This document shows, piece by piece, positions 6,680 through 13,499 of a stretch of 27,380 nt of DNA; position 1 is the stretch's first letter; each line of letters starts with the position of its first letter. Below the pieces are notes generated by a model. That model was not told the origin of the DNA. It saw only the letters and a program-made list of their open reading frames with translations, and searched no databases. Origin of the DNA: a virus. The DNA is taken from positions 1-27,380 of IMG/VR virus record IMGVR_UViG_3300037325_000406; one strand, 5' to 3'. Position numbers and translations under genes: made by a program.

Positions 6680-8080
6680 TTAGGGGATAATTCCTTTTGC
6701 GCGTAACTTAGCTGCAAAACCTTTGGCTACCTTTTTGAAGGATTTTGCGTTTTTAATTTTAGTCTTCAGAGCGGCTTTTGCAAGGCCGATGCGCTCCTTC
6801 TGGTAAGGGGTTAAACCTTTTTCACCAAAGGCTCTACCGATACTTCCGACTCCAATACCGACCCCGGCAACACCTGCCCCGACGGAAGTAATCCGACGGT
6901 CTGTAATGCCACTCTTCATGGCTTCGCGAGTAATCTCCCCCGTTTTGAATCTATCAAAAGTACTGACCGCTTGAGAGCCAATAGCAACTACGGTTCCGAT
7001 AGTGGCTAGCTTCCTCTGGTTCTTATAGAAGTCCACCTCTTCGTTAGATTGACTAGGATTGTTCTGTGTTAAAGCCCGACTAATCTTGGCTTTATGGGCA
7101 GCAGTAAGGGGCTTACGTCTTCTACTGCCTCCGGACTTTTTTCCTTTTTTCCGCTTCCTGGAAGCTGCAAACTGTAAAAGCTCCTCACCTTCAAGCTCTT
7201 TTCTCTTTCCAAACTCTAACCAGAAATTTTCAGACGAGAAACCGAATATTTGTTTTCTTTTAGCCGAATCTTTCCTAGCTCGATTCTTTAGCACAGAAAA
7301 GAACTTCGCAGCCCCGCGACCTACCTTATACTCGGCACTTCCTTTATCGGGATCTGAATTTTGCATTTCAGAGGTATACGCTTCCTTGCCTTGTTTTGCG
7401 GCCTCCACTCTATCCGTAACGGGAGATAGCAATTTTTGAGTAGAAGCTTTTTTCTTTTGGAAAGCTTTTCCAAGACTTCGGCCTCTTTTACCCCAGGGGT
7501 CTTCTACATCAGGAAAAGGGTTGTTTAGCTCTTTCTTAAAGTTAGCCTTTGCTTTTTGAAAATTTCCTTGAAAGTGTTCTTGCGTTACTTCACCAGCTTT
7601 CTCAACGGTAGCTTTAGTCTTTTGAACGACTTCTTTTTGAGCCTGTTTTACCGTTGTTTTAGCCCCCTCGTAGAGGTCACTAGGAATATCGGCGGCGGCA
7701 GATTTTGCTTCGGTAACAGTCTTATTTAGTTTTGAAGCCGCAAAGACGCCCCCTCCTAGTACGGCTCCTGCACCGGCCACACCTCCAACAACTTTTACAG
7801 CAACTGCGACTTTAGCTGCATTTTTTTTCTTTTTCGCTCCAGCCCGAGCCGCCAATCGATCTTCAAGGTCTAACTTTAAAATGCTATTTTGAAGACCAAC
7901 GTTGCTATTTCGAAGACCAATATTCGTTTTTTGAAGTCCATAGGTCTCTCCAAGACTCGCTTTAGCCTTACCGAAAGCTCCGGGCTTTTTATTTTTGGAA
8001 TTTTTGCGCCCTCTCCTAGAGAGAGATTCACTAATTCTTTTTTTCCAAAGAGCTTTATTCTTAAACTTTCTATTTCTCAT
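6680..8080 (-). CDS. modular basic protein with two NUMOD3-like helices and internal WLEF site
   Basis: A 466-residue, strongly basic protein with ATG start and no clear ribosome-binding site. Order: NUMOD3-like helix (KNKALWKKRISESLSRRGRK, 7-26); three 7-residue repeats (GLQKTNI, GLRNSNV, GLQNSIL, 48-68); a lysine run then a Gly/Ala hydrophobic segment (VKVVGGVAGAGAVLGGGVFAA, 95-115); a helical, probably coiled-coil region (120-185); SSENFWLEF-GKRKE (282-295); LLQF-AASRKRKKGKK (301-315); a second NUMOD3 helix (RRRKPLTAAHKAKISRALTQ, 320-339); and a second glycine-zipper stretch (SVGAGVAGVGIGVGSIG, 399-415). The second half looks like a whole array-type basic protein fused behind a predicted protease site. 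No known family recognised. Confidence 0.75.
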   Translation of the reverse strand: MRNRKFKNKALWKKRISESLSRRGRKNSKNKKPGAFGKAKASLGETYGLQKTNIGLRNSNVGLQNSILKLDLEDRLAARAGAKKKKNAAKVAVAVKVVGGVAGAGAVLGGGVFAASKLNKTVTEAKSAAADIPSDLYEGAKTTVKQAQKEVVQKTKATVEKAGEVTQEHFQGNFQKAKANFKKELNNPFPDVEDPWGKRGRSLGKAFQKKKASTQKLLSPVTDRVEAAKQGKEAYTSEMQNSDPDKGSAEYKVGRGAAKFFSVLKNRARKDSAKRKQIFGFSSENFWLEFGKRKELEGEELLQFAASRKRKKGKKSGGSRRRKPLTAAHKAKISRALTQNNPSQSNEEVDFYKNQRKLATIGTVVAIGSQAVSTFDRFKTGEITREAMKSGITDRRITSVGAGVAGVGIGVGSIGRAFGEKGLTPYQKERIGLAKAALKTKIKNAKSFKKVAKGFAAKLRAKGIIP

Positions 8081-8276
8081 TTAGTTTAACTACGTTCTTA
8101 TTACTTATGATATCGTCTTTAGCCTTTAAAGTTTGTAGTCCACTCCCAAGCTTTTTCGGGAGGTAGCGCTTTGCACCAAGCTCTTTCCCGATCTTTGAGG
8201 ACAGGGTAAACATCCACGCCGATATCGAAATATAGGATAGGCCTGTAACTAGATTTTGAAATTCCCAAACACTCAC
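8070..8276 (-). CDS. small hypothetical membrane protein
   Basis: A 68-residue frame with a GTG start one base after the stop of 8278-8652 and an 11-nt overlap with the 466-residue gene. It contains one hydrophobic stretch (LVTGLSYISISAWMFTLSS, about residues 9-27) followed by a basic tail (KIGKELGAKRYLPKK). It fills an otherwise empty gap in the operon, which supports it being real, but the GTG start lacks a good ribosome-binding site and there is no recognisable family. An alternative is that this is an untranslated spacer. Confidence 0.4.
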   Translation of the reverse strand: MSVWEFQNLVTGLSYISISAWMFTLSSKIGKELGAKRYLPKKLGSGLQTLKAKDDIISNKNVVKLNEK

Positions 8277-8277
8277 T

Positions 8278-8652
8278 TTACTGCTTCTTTTTGTTTTTAA
8301 ATACCGGCTTCTGTTCGGCTAAGTACTTTTTGCTTGGGGGACCGAAACCCCTAACAGCACCATATCCGGGCTTTTCTCCCCCTGGGCCACTTCGAACCCA
8401 GCCTCCTCTTTGCGCTGTCTTAAGCTCGGAATCCGTTAAACTACGAACTTTACTTACAGAAGACCCGCCTCTTCTAAGTTTTGTTCGGGCTTTAGTAATA
8501 GCCGCATTTCGGTCTTTAGCTTTAACTACAATAGCAGTTCTACGGCCAGCAAACCAAACTCCTCTAACATCTTTCTCTCTTGTAAAAGACTTTACTCTTG
8601 TTCCATCTTTTCTCTTATAGGACGGTACTTTAGTTCTTGTTTTTTTACTCAT
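8278..8652 (-). CDS. small basic phage protein
   Basis: A 124-residue basic protein with ATG start, first gene leftward of the divergent promoter region at 8653-8699. The N-terminus contains SYKRKDGTRVKSFTRE, close to a short Y(T/K)RxDGTxVxxxxR motif found in many small phage and bacterial proteins of unknown function. The centre (AKDRNAAITKARTKLRRGG) is helical; the C-terminus is Gly/Pro-rich (RSGPGGEKPGYGAVRGFGPP) and lysine-ended. No KISRAL helix. Function unknown. Confidence 0.6.
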   Translation of the reverse strand: MSKKTRTKVPSYKRKDGTRVKSFTREKDVRGVWFAGRRTAIVVKAKDRNAAITKARTKLRRGGSSVSKVRSLTDSELKTAQRGGWVRSGPGGEKPGYGAVRGFGPPSKKYLAEQKPVFKNKKKQ

Positions 8653-8699
8653 TTAATGTAGTGCTAACACTCTCTTATTCAGTATAACTTGAGGTAACT
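8653..8699. promoter_or_regulatory. divergent intergenic promoter region
   Basis: These 47 bases separate the leftward basic-protein block (ATG at 8652) from the rightward HD cassette (ATG at 8700). AGTATAAC (8681-8688) gives TATAAC as a -10-like box on the plus strand, 11 nt before the ATG; its complement GTTATACT gives TATACT on the minus strand. GAGG at 8691-8694 is the ribosome-binding site of the plus-strand gene. The same octamer occurs at 24285-24292. No clear -35 box. Confidence 0.4.
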
Positions 8700-8963
8700 A
8701 TGGAAGAGATAATGCTCGAAGTAGGGGATTTTGTTGAAGCCCAGTGGCTACAAGGGCACCTGGCTAGTCTTGCCGGAGTCCAACCGAAGTTCGCCGCTCG
8801 GGAAAGGAGTGTGGCTGGGCGAGTAGTGAGTATTCGCGGAGACCACCCCACTGACCCCACCGAGATTCTTATTGGAGTGAGGTCTCGCACAGACCCTGAA
8901 GGAGAGACCGTATGGATTGAGACAGCGTGGGTTACGTCGATTGTTAAACAGGAGAAACCCTAG
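8700..8963 (+). CDS. hypothetical protein, first gene of plus-strand cassette
   Basis: An 87-residue protein; ATG at 8700 follows GAGG by 5 nt (a second ATG lies at 8712). It looks beta-rich: VGDFVEAQW, SVAGRVVSIRGD, EILIGVRSRTD, ETVWIETAWVTSIV, compatible with a small SH3-like or barrel fold, but no family is recognised. The stop codon touches the ATG of the next gene (TAGATG), so the three plus-strand genes form an operon ending with the HD phosphohydrolase. Acidic-neutral, unlike the basic proteins on the opposite strand. Likely an early or metabolic accessory gene. Confidence 0.6.
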   Translation: MEEIMLEVGDFVEAQWLQGHLASLAGVQPKFAARERSVAGRVVSIRGDHPTDPTEILIGVRSRTDPEGETVWIETAWVTSIVKQEKP

Positions 8964-9203
8964 ATGAAAGTAGTAGAGTATATTGATTGGAACGGAGATA
9001 CTAAAACGCGTTCTATACAAGAACATGTATTAGAAGCTCTTACCCGAAGTAACATCGAAACAAACATTAGCGCTATTGCTGACGTGCTAGGAGCTACCAT
9101 TGATGCCCTTATTCAAAAAGGTCTTTTAAAAGAAGAAGACCTGAGGCCAGAGTTCTTTACACTATTCAATAGCGAGGAGAGAATTATCGATGTCAATAAG
9201 TAA
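8964..9203 (+). CDS. hypothetical small protein in HD cassette
   Basis: A 79-residue acidic protein. ATG immediately follows the preceding stop codon, and AGGAG lies a few bases upstream within that gene. The sequence is mostly helical (SIQEHVLEALTRSNIET, ISAIADVLGATIDALIQKGLL) with a possible helix-turn-helix feel but no diagnostic residues. Its 3' end overlaps the start of the HD gene by 14 nt in another frame. Function unknown; co-expression with a nucleotide phosphohydrolase suggests an accessory role in nucleotide or host metabolism, which is inference. Confidence 0.6.
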   Translation: MKVVEYIDWNGDTKTRSIQEHVLEALTRSNIETNISAIADVLGATIDALIQKGLLKEEDLRPEFFTLFNSEERIIDVNK

Positions 9204-9720
9204 CTGGGTACTTACTCGTACGGGAAAAAGGTTCTATCCAGCAGCCCCCGTATTGAAAGACATAAGTATTATCGATATTGCTTGGTCTCTATCAATGCAG
9301 TGCCGATACACTGGGCACACCAATCGGTTTTATTCAGTAGCCGAGCATAGTTTATACCTCGCCGAGTTTGCAACTCCTGAAAATCAGCGGATGGCTCTTC
9401 TTCACGATGCTAGCGAAGCTTACTTAACCGATATTGCGGCTCCCGTTAAGCAGCAACTTATAAACTACTCGACTATGGAGGCAACTCTTCAAGAGGCTAT
9501 TGCGATAAAGTTTGATCTCCCCCTTAAGATTCCCGAAGAAGTTAAAGAACTGGACCGTCGAATTGTTCTAGACGAACTTGCCTTCTTTATGGGGGCTAAT
9601 GGAAATGACTGGGGAATAGCCGGAAATAAACTCGGAGTAATCTTTAACGCAGATTTCTCGCCAGAGTATTACTACCGTAAGTTTCTAGCGAAGTTTGACG
9701 AGCTCAGGACTCCCCTTTAG
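9190..9720 (+). CDS. HD-domain phosphohydrolase (YfbR/phage nucleotidase-like)
   Basis: A 176-residue metal-dependent HD hydrolase. The arrangement RYTGHTNRFYSVAEHSLYLA (39-58) with H53, LLHDASEAYLTDI (70-82) with the H72-D73 pair, and the later ELDRRIVLDE (120-129) is the classic signature of small phage and bacterial HD phosphohydrolases that dephosphorylate (deoxy)nucleotides. Full length for the family. Likely role is adjusting nucleotide pools during infection; some relatives (DatZ) are dATP triphosphohydrolases linked to aminoadenine genomes, but no PurZ- or MazZ-like partner is visible here. It ends 17 nt inside the convergent gene at 9704-10096. Confidence 0.88.
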   Translation: MSISNWVLTRTGKRFYPAAPVLKDISIIDIAWSLSMQCRYTGHTNRFYSVAEHSLYLAEFATPENQRMALLHDASEAYLTDIAAPVKQQLINYSTMEATLQEAIAIKFDLPLKIPEEVKELDRRIVLDELAFFMGANGNDWGIAGNKLGVIFNADFSPEYYYRKFLAKFDELRTPL

Positions 9721-10096
9721 AAGGTTGGACTTTATTCCTCAGTTTTTTAGGAATAGCCGCAAACTGCTTACCTTCCTTAGACCCTCTATATTTAGACTGG
9801 TTTAAGGAAGTCTTCTCTTTTTTAGAGAGCTTGTCCCAAACCTTCTTAGGTCGATAGCGGCCCTTGCTTCCTGATTTTTTACCATCAGAGTATTGCCAGT
9901 CTTCTTTTGACCACTTTTTAAGGCTATTGGAAGAAGAAGAGGGCTTTTTACCGCTGTAGCCCCCTCCCTCAGACTTATAGATTTTCGTAGCTATTTGCAT
10001 AGCCCTCGCCGAGTGTTTTCCGCCTAGTCGAGCTTTAGCTTTACTTTTAGCTGATTCCCAAAGAGAGGGGTTTGTCTTGTTAGCTGTCTGCGCCAT
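9704..10096 (-). CDS. DUF5872-like basic protein
   Basis: A 130-residue basic protein; ATG overlaps the upstream stop as TAATG, coupling it to the peptidase gene. The block MQIATKIYKSEGGGYSGKKP, then SLKKWSKEDWQYSDGKKSG and a C-terminal Lys-rich KQFAAIPKKLRNK, is the pattern of DUF5872-type proteins (GGGYxGxK...S.L..W..E.W) found in large phages and viruses; function undetermined. The 3' end overlaps the HD gene on the other strand by 17 bases with no room for a conventional terminator. No KISRAL helix and no hydrophobic segment. Confidence 0.65.
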   Translation of the reverse strand: MAQTANKTNPSLWESAKSKAKARLGGKHSARAMQIATKIYKSEGGGYSGKKPSSSSNSLKKWSKEDWQYSDGKKSGSKGRYRPKKVWDKLSKKEKTSLNQSKYRGSKEGKQFAAIPKKLRNKVQPSKGES

Positions 10097-11232
10097 TAAT
10101 AATTCCAGACCCGATAAAAGCCATCTGAGGCGACGTGAACAAAGCCTTTAGACGCTCCCTTGCCTACGCCTCCTACCTTCCAAGACTCTAGTACCTTACT
10201 CTGAAAAGTAAGGATATTCATACCTGGACAGAGGATATCGGTTGCAGAACCATTTAGGTGAGAGCTTCCCGAGGCTCCTCCAACAGCGGCGTTAGTCCTC
10301 GGATCTCGGTACCAGGAGGTTACTACTAGAGACCTATTACCAAGCCAAGCCCGCAGCTTATCGAGTTCCCGCGCCTGCTTAACAATGTTGTCAACAATCT
10401 GTCTTGTTTGAGGAACTCTTTCCCCGTTCTTGGTTGCTTCGGCCCAAGTAAAGTGGCTACCTGGGTAGATGGGATTCTCTAAATAAAAGTCAGAAGTATT
10501 ACCAGGCAAAGCAATTCGGGTTAAGCCCTTCTTAATAACAGGTACTTCCGAAGTAGGAACTTCAATCTCTACTTGCTTGCCTTGAACGTTGAAAAGGTTA
10601 AAGTGGGGGGTGTACACGTAGAAAGTACCCTCATTAATATTTTTGTGCTCATCAATACCCACTTCAATATGAGAGTTCTTTTCTTGAGGAAACTTCCAGT
10701 AGTCGACCTTAATCTTTTGGCCTTTCTTAATCTCTACAAAGTCACTTCCTTTTAAGGAAACGCTTTGCTCTGTTGAGGTCTTTAACCGAGTATCTTGCTT
10801 AGCGACTAAGCTATACTGACCCTGCAAGCTGGCTAGGTTTATACTGATATCTTCTTCGTCGTTATCTACGCTGTCCTCTTGGTGAATAACACTGATGTCT
10901 GTAGAATACTCGGCGCTAGGAAGATTTTCAATATAGCTGAAGTCGGGAATTAAGCCAGACTCTTCGACTAAAACACTCAAAGGGCGAGGTTCGTATTCTA
11001 GCTCTACTGGAGTGGGGTCGACTCCTCCGATCTTTTCAGTAGCTCGTTTGCGTCCTTGAATAGTCTGAGCTAGAGTATAGCCTCCGGCGACTAGAGCGAG
11101 TATGTCTGTCTGAGTTGGGGGTCGAACCTCTCTGCCAGGAGTCCACACGTTAAAAATTGAGCTAATAACTAAGACACCGTAACTCGCGATAGCAGCTTGG
11201 ATTGTTGTTGACTCTAAAAGCGATTTAGACAT
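10096..11232 (-). CDS. membrane-anchored M15-type peptidoglycan peptidase
   Basis: A 378-residue protein with ATG start. Two N-terminal hydrophobic segments (IQAAIASYGVLVISSIFNVW, 11-30; DILALVAGGYTLAQTIQG, 43-60) suggest membrane insertion. A charged linker and a beta-rich middle (KKGQKIKVDYWKFPQ..., about 165-245) precede a C-terminal peptidase M15-like domain: VTSWYRDPRTNAAVGGASG, then SSHLNGSATDI with H325 and D332, and GFVHVASDG with H366, the expected Zn ligands. M15 enzymes cleave peptide cross-links of peptidoglycan. It could be an endolysin with its own membrane anchor or a virion-associated lysin. The gene has its own TATAAT box at 11260-11265. Confidence 0.8.
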   Translation of the reverse strand: MSKSLLESTTIQAAIASYGVLVISSIFNVWTPGREVRPPTQTDILALVAGGYTLAQTIQGRKRATEKIGGVDPTPVELEYEPRPLSVLVEESGLIPDFSYIENLPSAEYSTDISVIHQEDSVDNDEEDISINLASLQGQYSLVAKQDTRLKTSTEQSVSLKGSDFVEIKKGQKIKVDYWKFPQEKNSHIEVGIDEHKNINEGTFYVYTPHFNLFNVQGKQVEIEVPTSEVPVIKKGLTRIALPGNTSDFYLENPIYPGSHFTWAEATKNGERVPQTRQIVDNIVKQARELDKLRAWLGNRSLVVTSWYRDPRTNAAVGGASGSSHLNGSATDILCPGMNILTFQSKVLESWKVGGVGKGASKGFVHVASDGFYRVWNY

Positions 11233-11259
11233 TCTTTAAAAATACAAAGGTTTACCCTT

Positions 11260-11265
11260 ATTATA
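11260..11265 (-). promoter_or_regulatory. putative -10 box upstream of the M15 peptidase
   Basis: Minus-strand TATAAT lies 27 nt before the peptidase ATG and just downstream of the terminator at 11272-11294. No convincing -35 at 17 nt. The terminator-then-promoter order suggests a fresh transcription unit for the lysis-type gene. Confidence 0.4.
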
Positions 11266-11271
11266 GACATT

Positions 11272-11294
11272 AAAAACCCCCTTAAATTAGGGGG
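11272..11294 (-). terminator. rho-independent terminator after the signal-peptide gene
   Basis: On the minus strand, CCCCCT, a six-base loop (AATTTA), AGGGGG, then TTTTT: a six-base-pair GC-rich stem with a U tract, 8 bases after the stop codon at 11303. A textbook intrinsic terminator, ending the tail-fibre/signal-peptide transcription unit. Confidence 0.85.
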
Positions 11295-11302
11295 CCGGGG
11301 GG

Positions 11303-11830
11303 TTACTGGCCGGGGTCTCCTCCGCCACCACCTTGCCGACGGCCAGGAAACTTATCACGATTTCCTTCAAGGTCAGCTTCGTCGCCTAATTGTTCATCGA
11401 AGGCAAGCTTCTCCGCTTCAAACTCTACGATTCTTGGATCGGGAATGTCTGTTCCATGAGTTCCAGCACCTCTTCGCTGTCCAGGAAACTCGCCGCGCTT
11501 ATCCTTCACGGTAGCGTCAAGGTCACTAAAGTAAGTCTCTATGCTGTTATAGGTACCAGAAGCCAGCTGTCGCTTAGCGTTGTATAGCTCACGCTCTACT
11601 TCGGCAAGCTTGTTGTTAGCCGCCACAAGAGCATCACTTCGACTAATCTCAGCGGCTCTAGATATTTTAGCTCCTAAAGGATTGGGTCTAGACGTTGAGT
11701 CTTCAAAACCGTCAGACTTTGTTTTTCCAGGATCCTCGGGAGGAGTAGCAAAAGCCTTTTCGGTTGGAAAGAAAGGCAGCCCTAAGCCACCTAAGGCCAG
11801 TAGAAATTTTCTAAATCGTATATTTTTCAT
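11303..11830 (-). CDS. hypothetical exported protein with FPG repeats
   Basis: A 175-residue protein with ATG start. The N-terminus (KNIRFRKFLLALGGLGLPFF...KAFA-TP) has the charge, hydrophobic core and AFA cleavage site of a Sec signal peptide. The mature part contains a helical, coiled-coil-like region (ALVAANNKLAEVERELYNAKRQL) and two related Gly/Arg units, RGEFPGQRRGAGTHG and RDKFPGRRQGGGGG. Phage proteins with signal peptides are usually lysis, superinfection-exclusion or surface factors; which applies is unknown. It is followed by a strong terminator and lies between the tail-fibre genes and the M15 peptidase, so a spanin-like or envelope role is possible but has no diagnostic motif. Confidence 0.6.
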   Translation of the reverse strand: MKNIRFRKFLLALGGLGLPFFPTEKAFATPPEDPGKTKSDGFEDSTSRPNPLGAKISRAAEISRSDALVAANNKLAEVERELYNAKRQLASGTYNSIETYFSDLDATVKDKRGEFPGQRRGAGTHGTDIPDPRIVEFEAEKLAFDEQLGDEADLEGNRDKFPGRRQGGGGGDPGQ

Positions 11831-11848
11831 GTTGTTATTTCTTAAGTT

Positions 11849-12229
11849 CTAGGGGATCGAGTCGGCTTCGTCGTCAGGTAGGATGTGTCTTATCTTCCAA
11901 CCCGCCAATTCAGTAGATATACTATGCCAGGTGTCGCCTTCCTGCGCGCAGTCGGTGAGCAGCGACGCCGGTAGCACCAACTCGCCTGCAATAGTAGTCC
12001 GAGCGCTCAGGCCCAGCCCAGGCGGTAGCTTGGCAATCGTTGCCTCTAGCGCGGCCTGCGACGGCACCATCAGGAAGAACCCAAGTAGCCAGCCCTGCTG
12101 CTCTGGAGTGAATCCCTGGGGGCCAGAGCGTAAATGATCGCGCAGCAGTTTGAGGGCTTCGGCCTCCAGTTCGGCAAAGCTCAGCCCAGGATTGGTGACG
12201 AGATAGGCGCGGAGTTCTTCGGGGGTCAT
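11849..12229 (-). CDS. hypothetical protein, possible tail-fibre assembly partner
   Basis: I choose ATG at 12227-12229 (MTPEELRAYLVTNPG), which overlaps the preceding stop as TAATG; a GTG at 12238 would add three residues. About 126 residues, acidic, with helices (SFAELEAEALKLLRDHLRSG, SQAALEATIAKLP) and a GC-rich codon style different from the rest of the window. Last gene of the ATGA/TAATG-linked tail-fibre module, a typical place for a fibre chaperone, but no family motif is recognised. Confidence 0.5.
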   Translation of the reverse strand: MTPEELRAYLVTNPGLSFAELEAEALKLLRDHLRSGPQGFTPEQQGWLLGFFLMVPSQAALEATIAKLPPGLGLSARTTIAGELVLPASLLTDCAQEGDTWHSISTELAGWKIRHILPDDEADSIP

Positions 12230-13050
12230 TATGTCCACACCAGCGTATTGAACAAGGTGGTCATCCGGGCATCTAGCAGGGCGAGATTTAAGTTAGTGCC
12301 GTTTGAGATTGCCGATTCTCGCACGGTACTAAAAGCTGTCCCATCACCTCTTGAGTGAGTGTGCAAATTGCCACTAGCCGGAGCTTGAGAAACTTGTGCA
12401 ATTGTAGAATTTGTTGAGTTAACCCTGATGTTTAGATTGGCAGAATCACTTCTACTAAAGCCTATAAATCCAGTTGCATTAGCATCGCCTACTAATGGCG
12501 ATCCACCGCCAACCCTCGACCTTAAAAATAAATCACCATTAAAGGGCACTATTACATTGCCTCCAGCAACGGCTGTATTGCCTAAGTAGCAACCCCCGCT
12601 GCTTGCAGTGTGAACATAAACAGCATTGTGATTGTCGTTTTGAGGCGTTGAGCTGTTGTTTACGTTCAGGTTTAGAGTCTGGTTTATGCCATTGCCAACC
12701 ATCCCAGTAGCAGGGTCTAAGCTACCTTGCACCAAAAGAATGTTGGTCGGTGCTGGCCCCTTGAATGGCACCAACGTACCCGCCAGAGTGCTCACGCCGC
12801 GTAGGAAGATCAGCTGCTCAATCGCAGCCCAAATTCCGTCAGCCTTGCAGCCAATCTCAAAATCAGACCAAGCCCTTTTGTTGATAGCAATCGCCAAAGC
12901 ATTCAGCCCAAATGTTGCCCCGATTAGCTCCACGCGCCGGAACCAATCCCCGGCTTCAGGGGCATACAGAAAGTCGAGAATCTTCGCTCCCTGATCGCGG
13001 TAGGCATCCCGTTGCAGCCCTATATTTTTGTGGGGACTGATTAATCTCAT
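12229..13050 (-). CDS. putative tail fibre / receptor-binding protein
   Basis: A 273-residue protein starting in an ATGA overlap with the upstream gene. The N-terminal half (WSDFEIGCKADGIWAAIEQL, GVSTLAGTLVPFKGPAPTN) leads into a Gly/Asn/Ser-rich beta region (GMVGNGINQTLNLNVNNSS, NDNHNAVYVHTA, ATGFIGFSRSD, NIRVNSTNS) resembling LamG-like adhesin segments that I associate with cyanobacterial and cyanophage tail proteins (pattern PAPTN...G..GNG...NLN.....PQN..H..VYV). The C-terminus ends in a short helix (ALLDARMTTLFNTL). Probably binds a host surface sugar or protein at the tail tip. Family resemblance is from memory. Confidence 0.6.
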   Translation of the reverse strand: MRLISPHKNIGLQRDAYRDQGAKILDFLYAPEAGDWFRRVELIGATFGLNALAIAINKRAWSDFEIGCKADGIWAAIEQLIFLRGVSTLAGTLVPFKGPAPTNILLVQGSLDPATGMVGNGINQTLNLNVNNSSTPQNDNHNAVYVHTASSGGCYLGNTAVAGGNVIVPFNGDLFLRSRVGGGSPLVGDANATGFIGFSRSDSANLNIRVNSTNSTIAQVSQAPASGNLHTHSRGDGTAFSTVRESAISNGTNLNLALLDARMTTLFNTLVWT

Positions 13051-13499
13051 GCGCCCCTCACAATCGCTACAAAATCAGGAGGCAGATTGTGCGCCTCGGC
13101 CATTACTGCCCAGGCTTCACGGGCTTCCGGTGTCGCGTCGCCTAGCTCACACAGCGCTGTGAATGCGATGGCAAATGAGGCTGTGCCCTCCTTCGCCACT
13201 TGCCCTAGCGCGACTGGCACTCCTAATGCGATAGCTGGAGCCAGACCCAGCACCGCCCCCAGCAAAGCATTTAGCGGCACATCGGCCAATATCGCCGCAT
13301 TGAACCCGTCCCAATTTGGCTCCGCTGGCTCTGGCTCTGGCTCTGGTGGGGTGTAGGGTTGCCAGTCGCCAGCGTCATAGGCGGCCTGGAGCGCGGCGCG
13401 AGTGTTGACGCTAGTGGAGTAGGCGGCATAGTCGGGGGTGCCGTCTTCGAGGGTGGTGAGGATGTGGGTAGCGCCCGATGGAAGAGTAATTTTAATCAT
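13047..13499 (-). CDS. hypothetical tail-module protein with (EP)n linker
   Basis: A 150-residue protein, ATG in an ATGA overlap with the upstream stop. An N-terminal beta part (IKITLPSGATHILTTLEDGT), helix (TRAALQAAYDAGDW), a Pro-Glu linker (PPEPEPEPAEP, encoded by a short hexanucleotide repeat near 13320-13345), and an Ala-rich helical C-terminal domain (NWDGFNAAILADVPLNALL to AHNLPPDFVAIVRGA). The style is common next to tail fibres in cyanobacterial prophages as I remember them. A small fibre accessory or connector is likely; not proved. Confidence 0.55.
   Translation of the reverse strand: MIKITLPSGATHILTTLEDGTPDYAAYSTSVNTRAALQAAYDAGDWQPYTPPEPEPEPAEPNWDGFNAAILADVPLNALLGAVLGLAPAIALGVPVALGQVAKEGTASFAIAFTALCELGDATPEAREAWAVMAEAHNLPPDFVAIVRGA

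Noticed and set aside
8700-9720. Z-genome (aminoadenine) system based on the HD protein
   Set aside because: DatZ-like enzymes share this fold, but no PurZ, MazZ or specialised polymerase is visible, so the generic HD call is safer.
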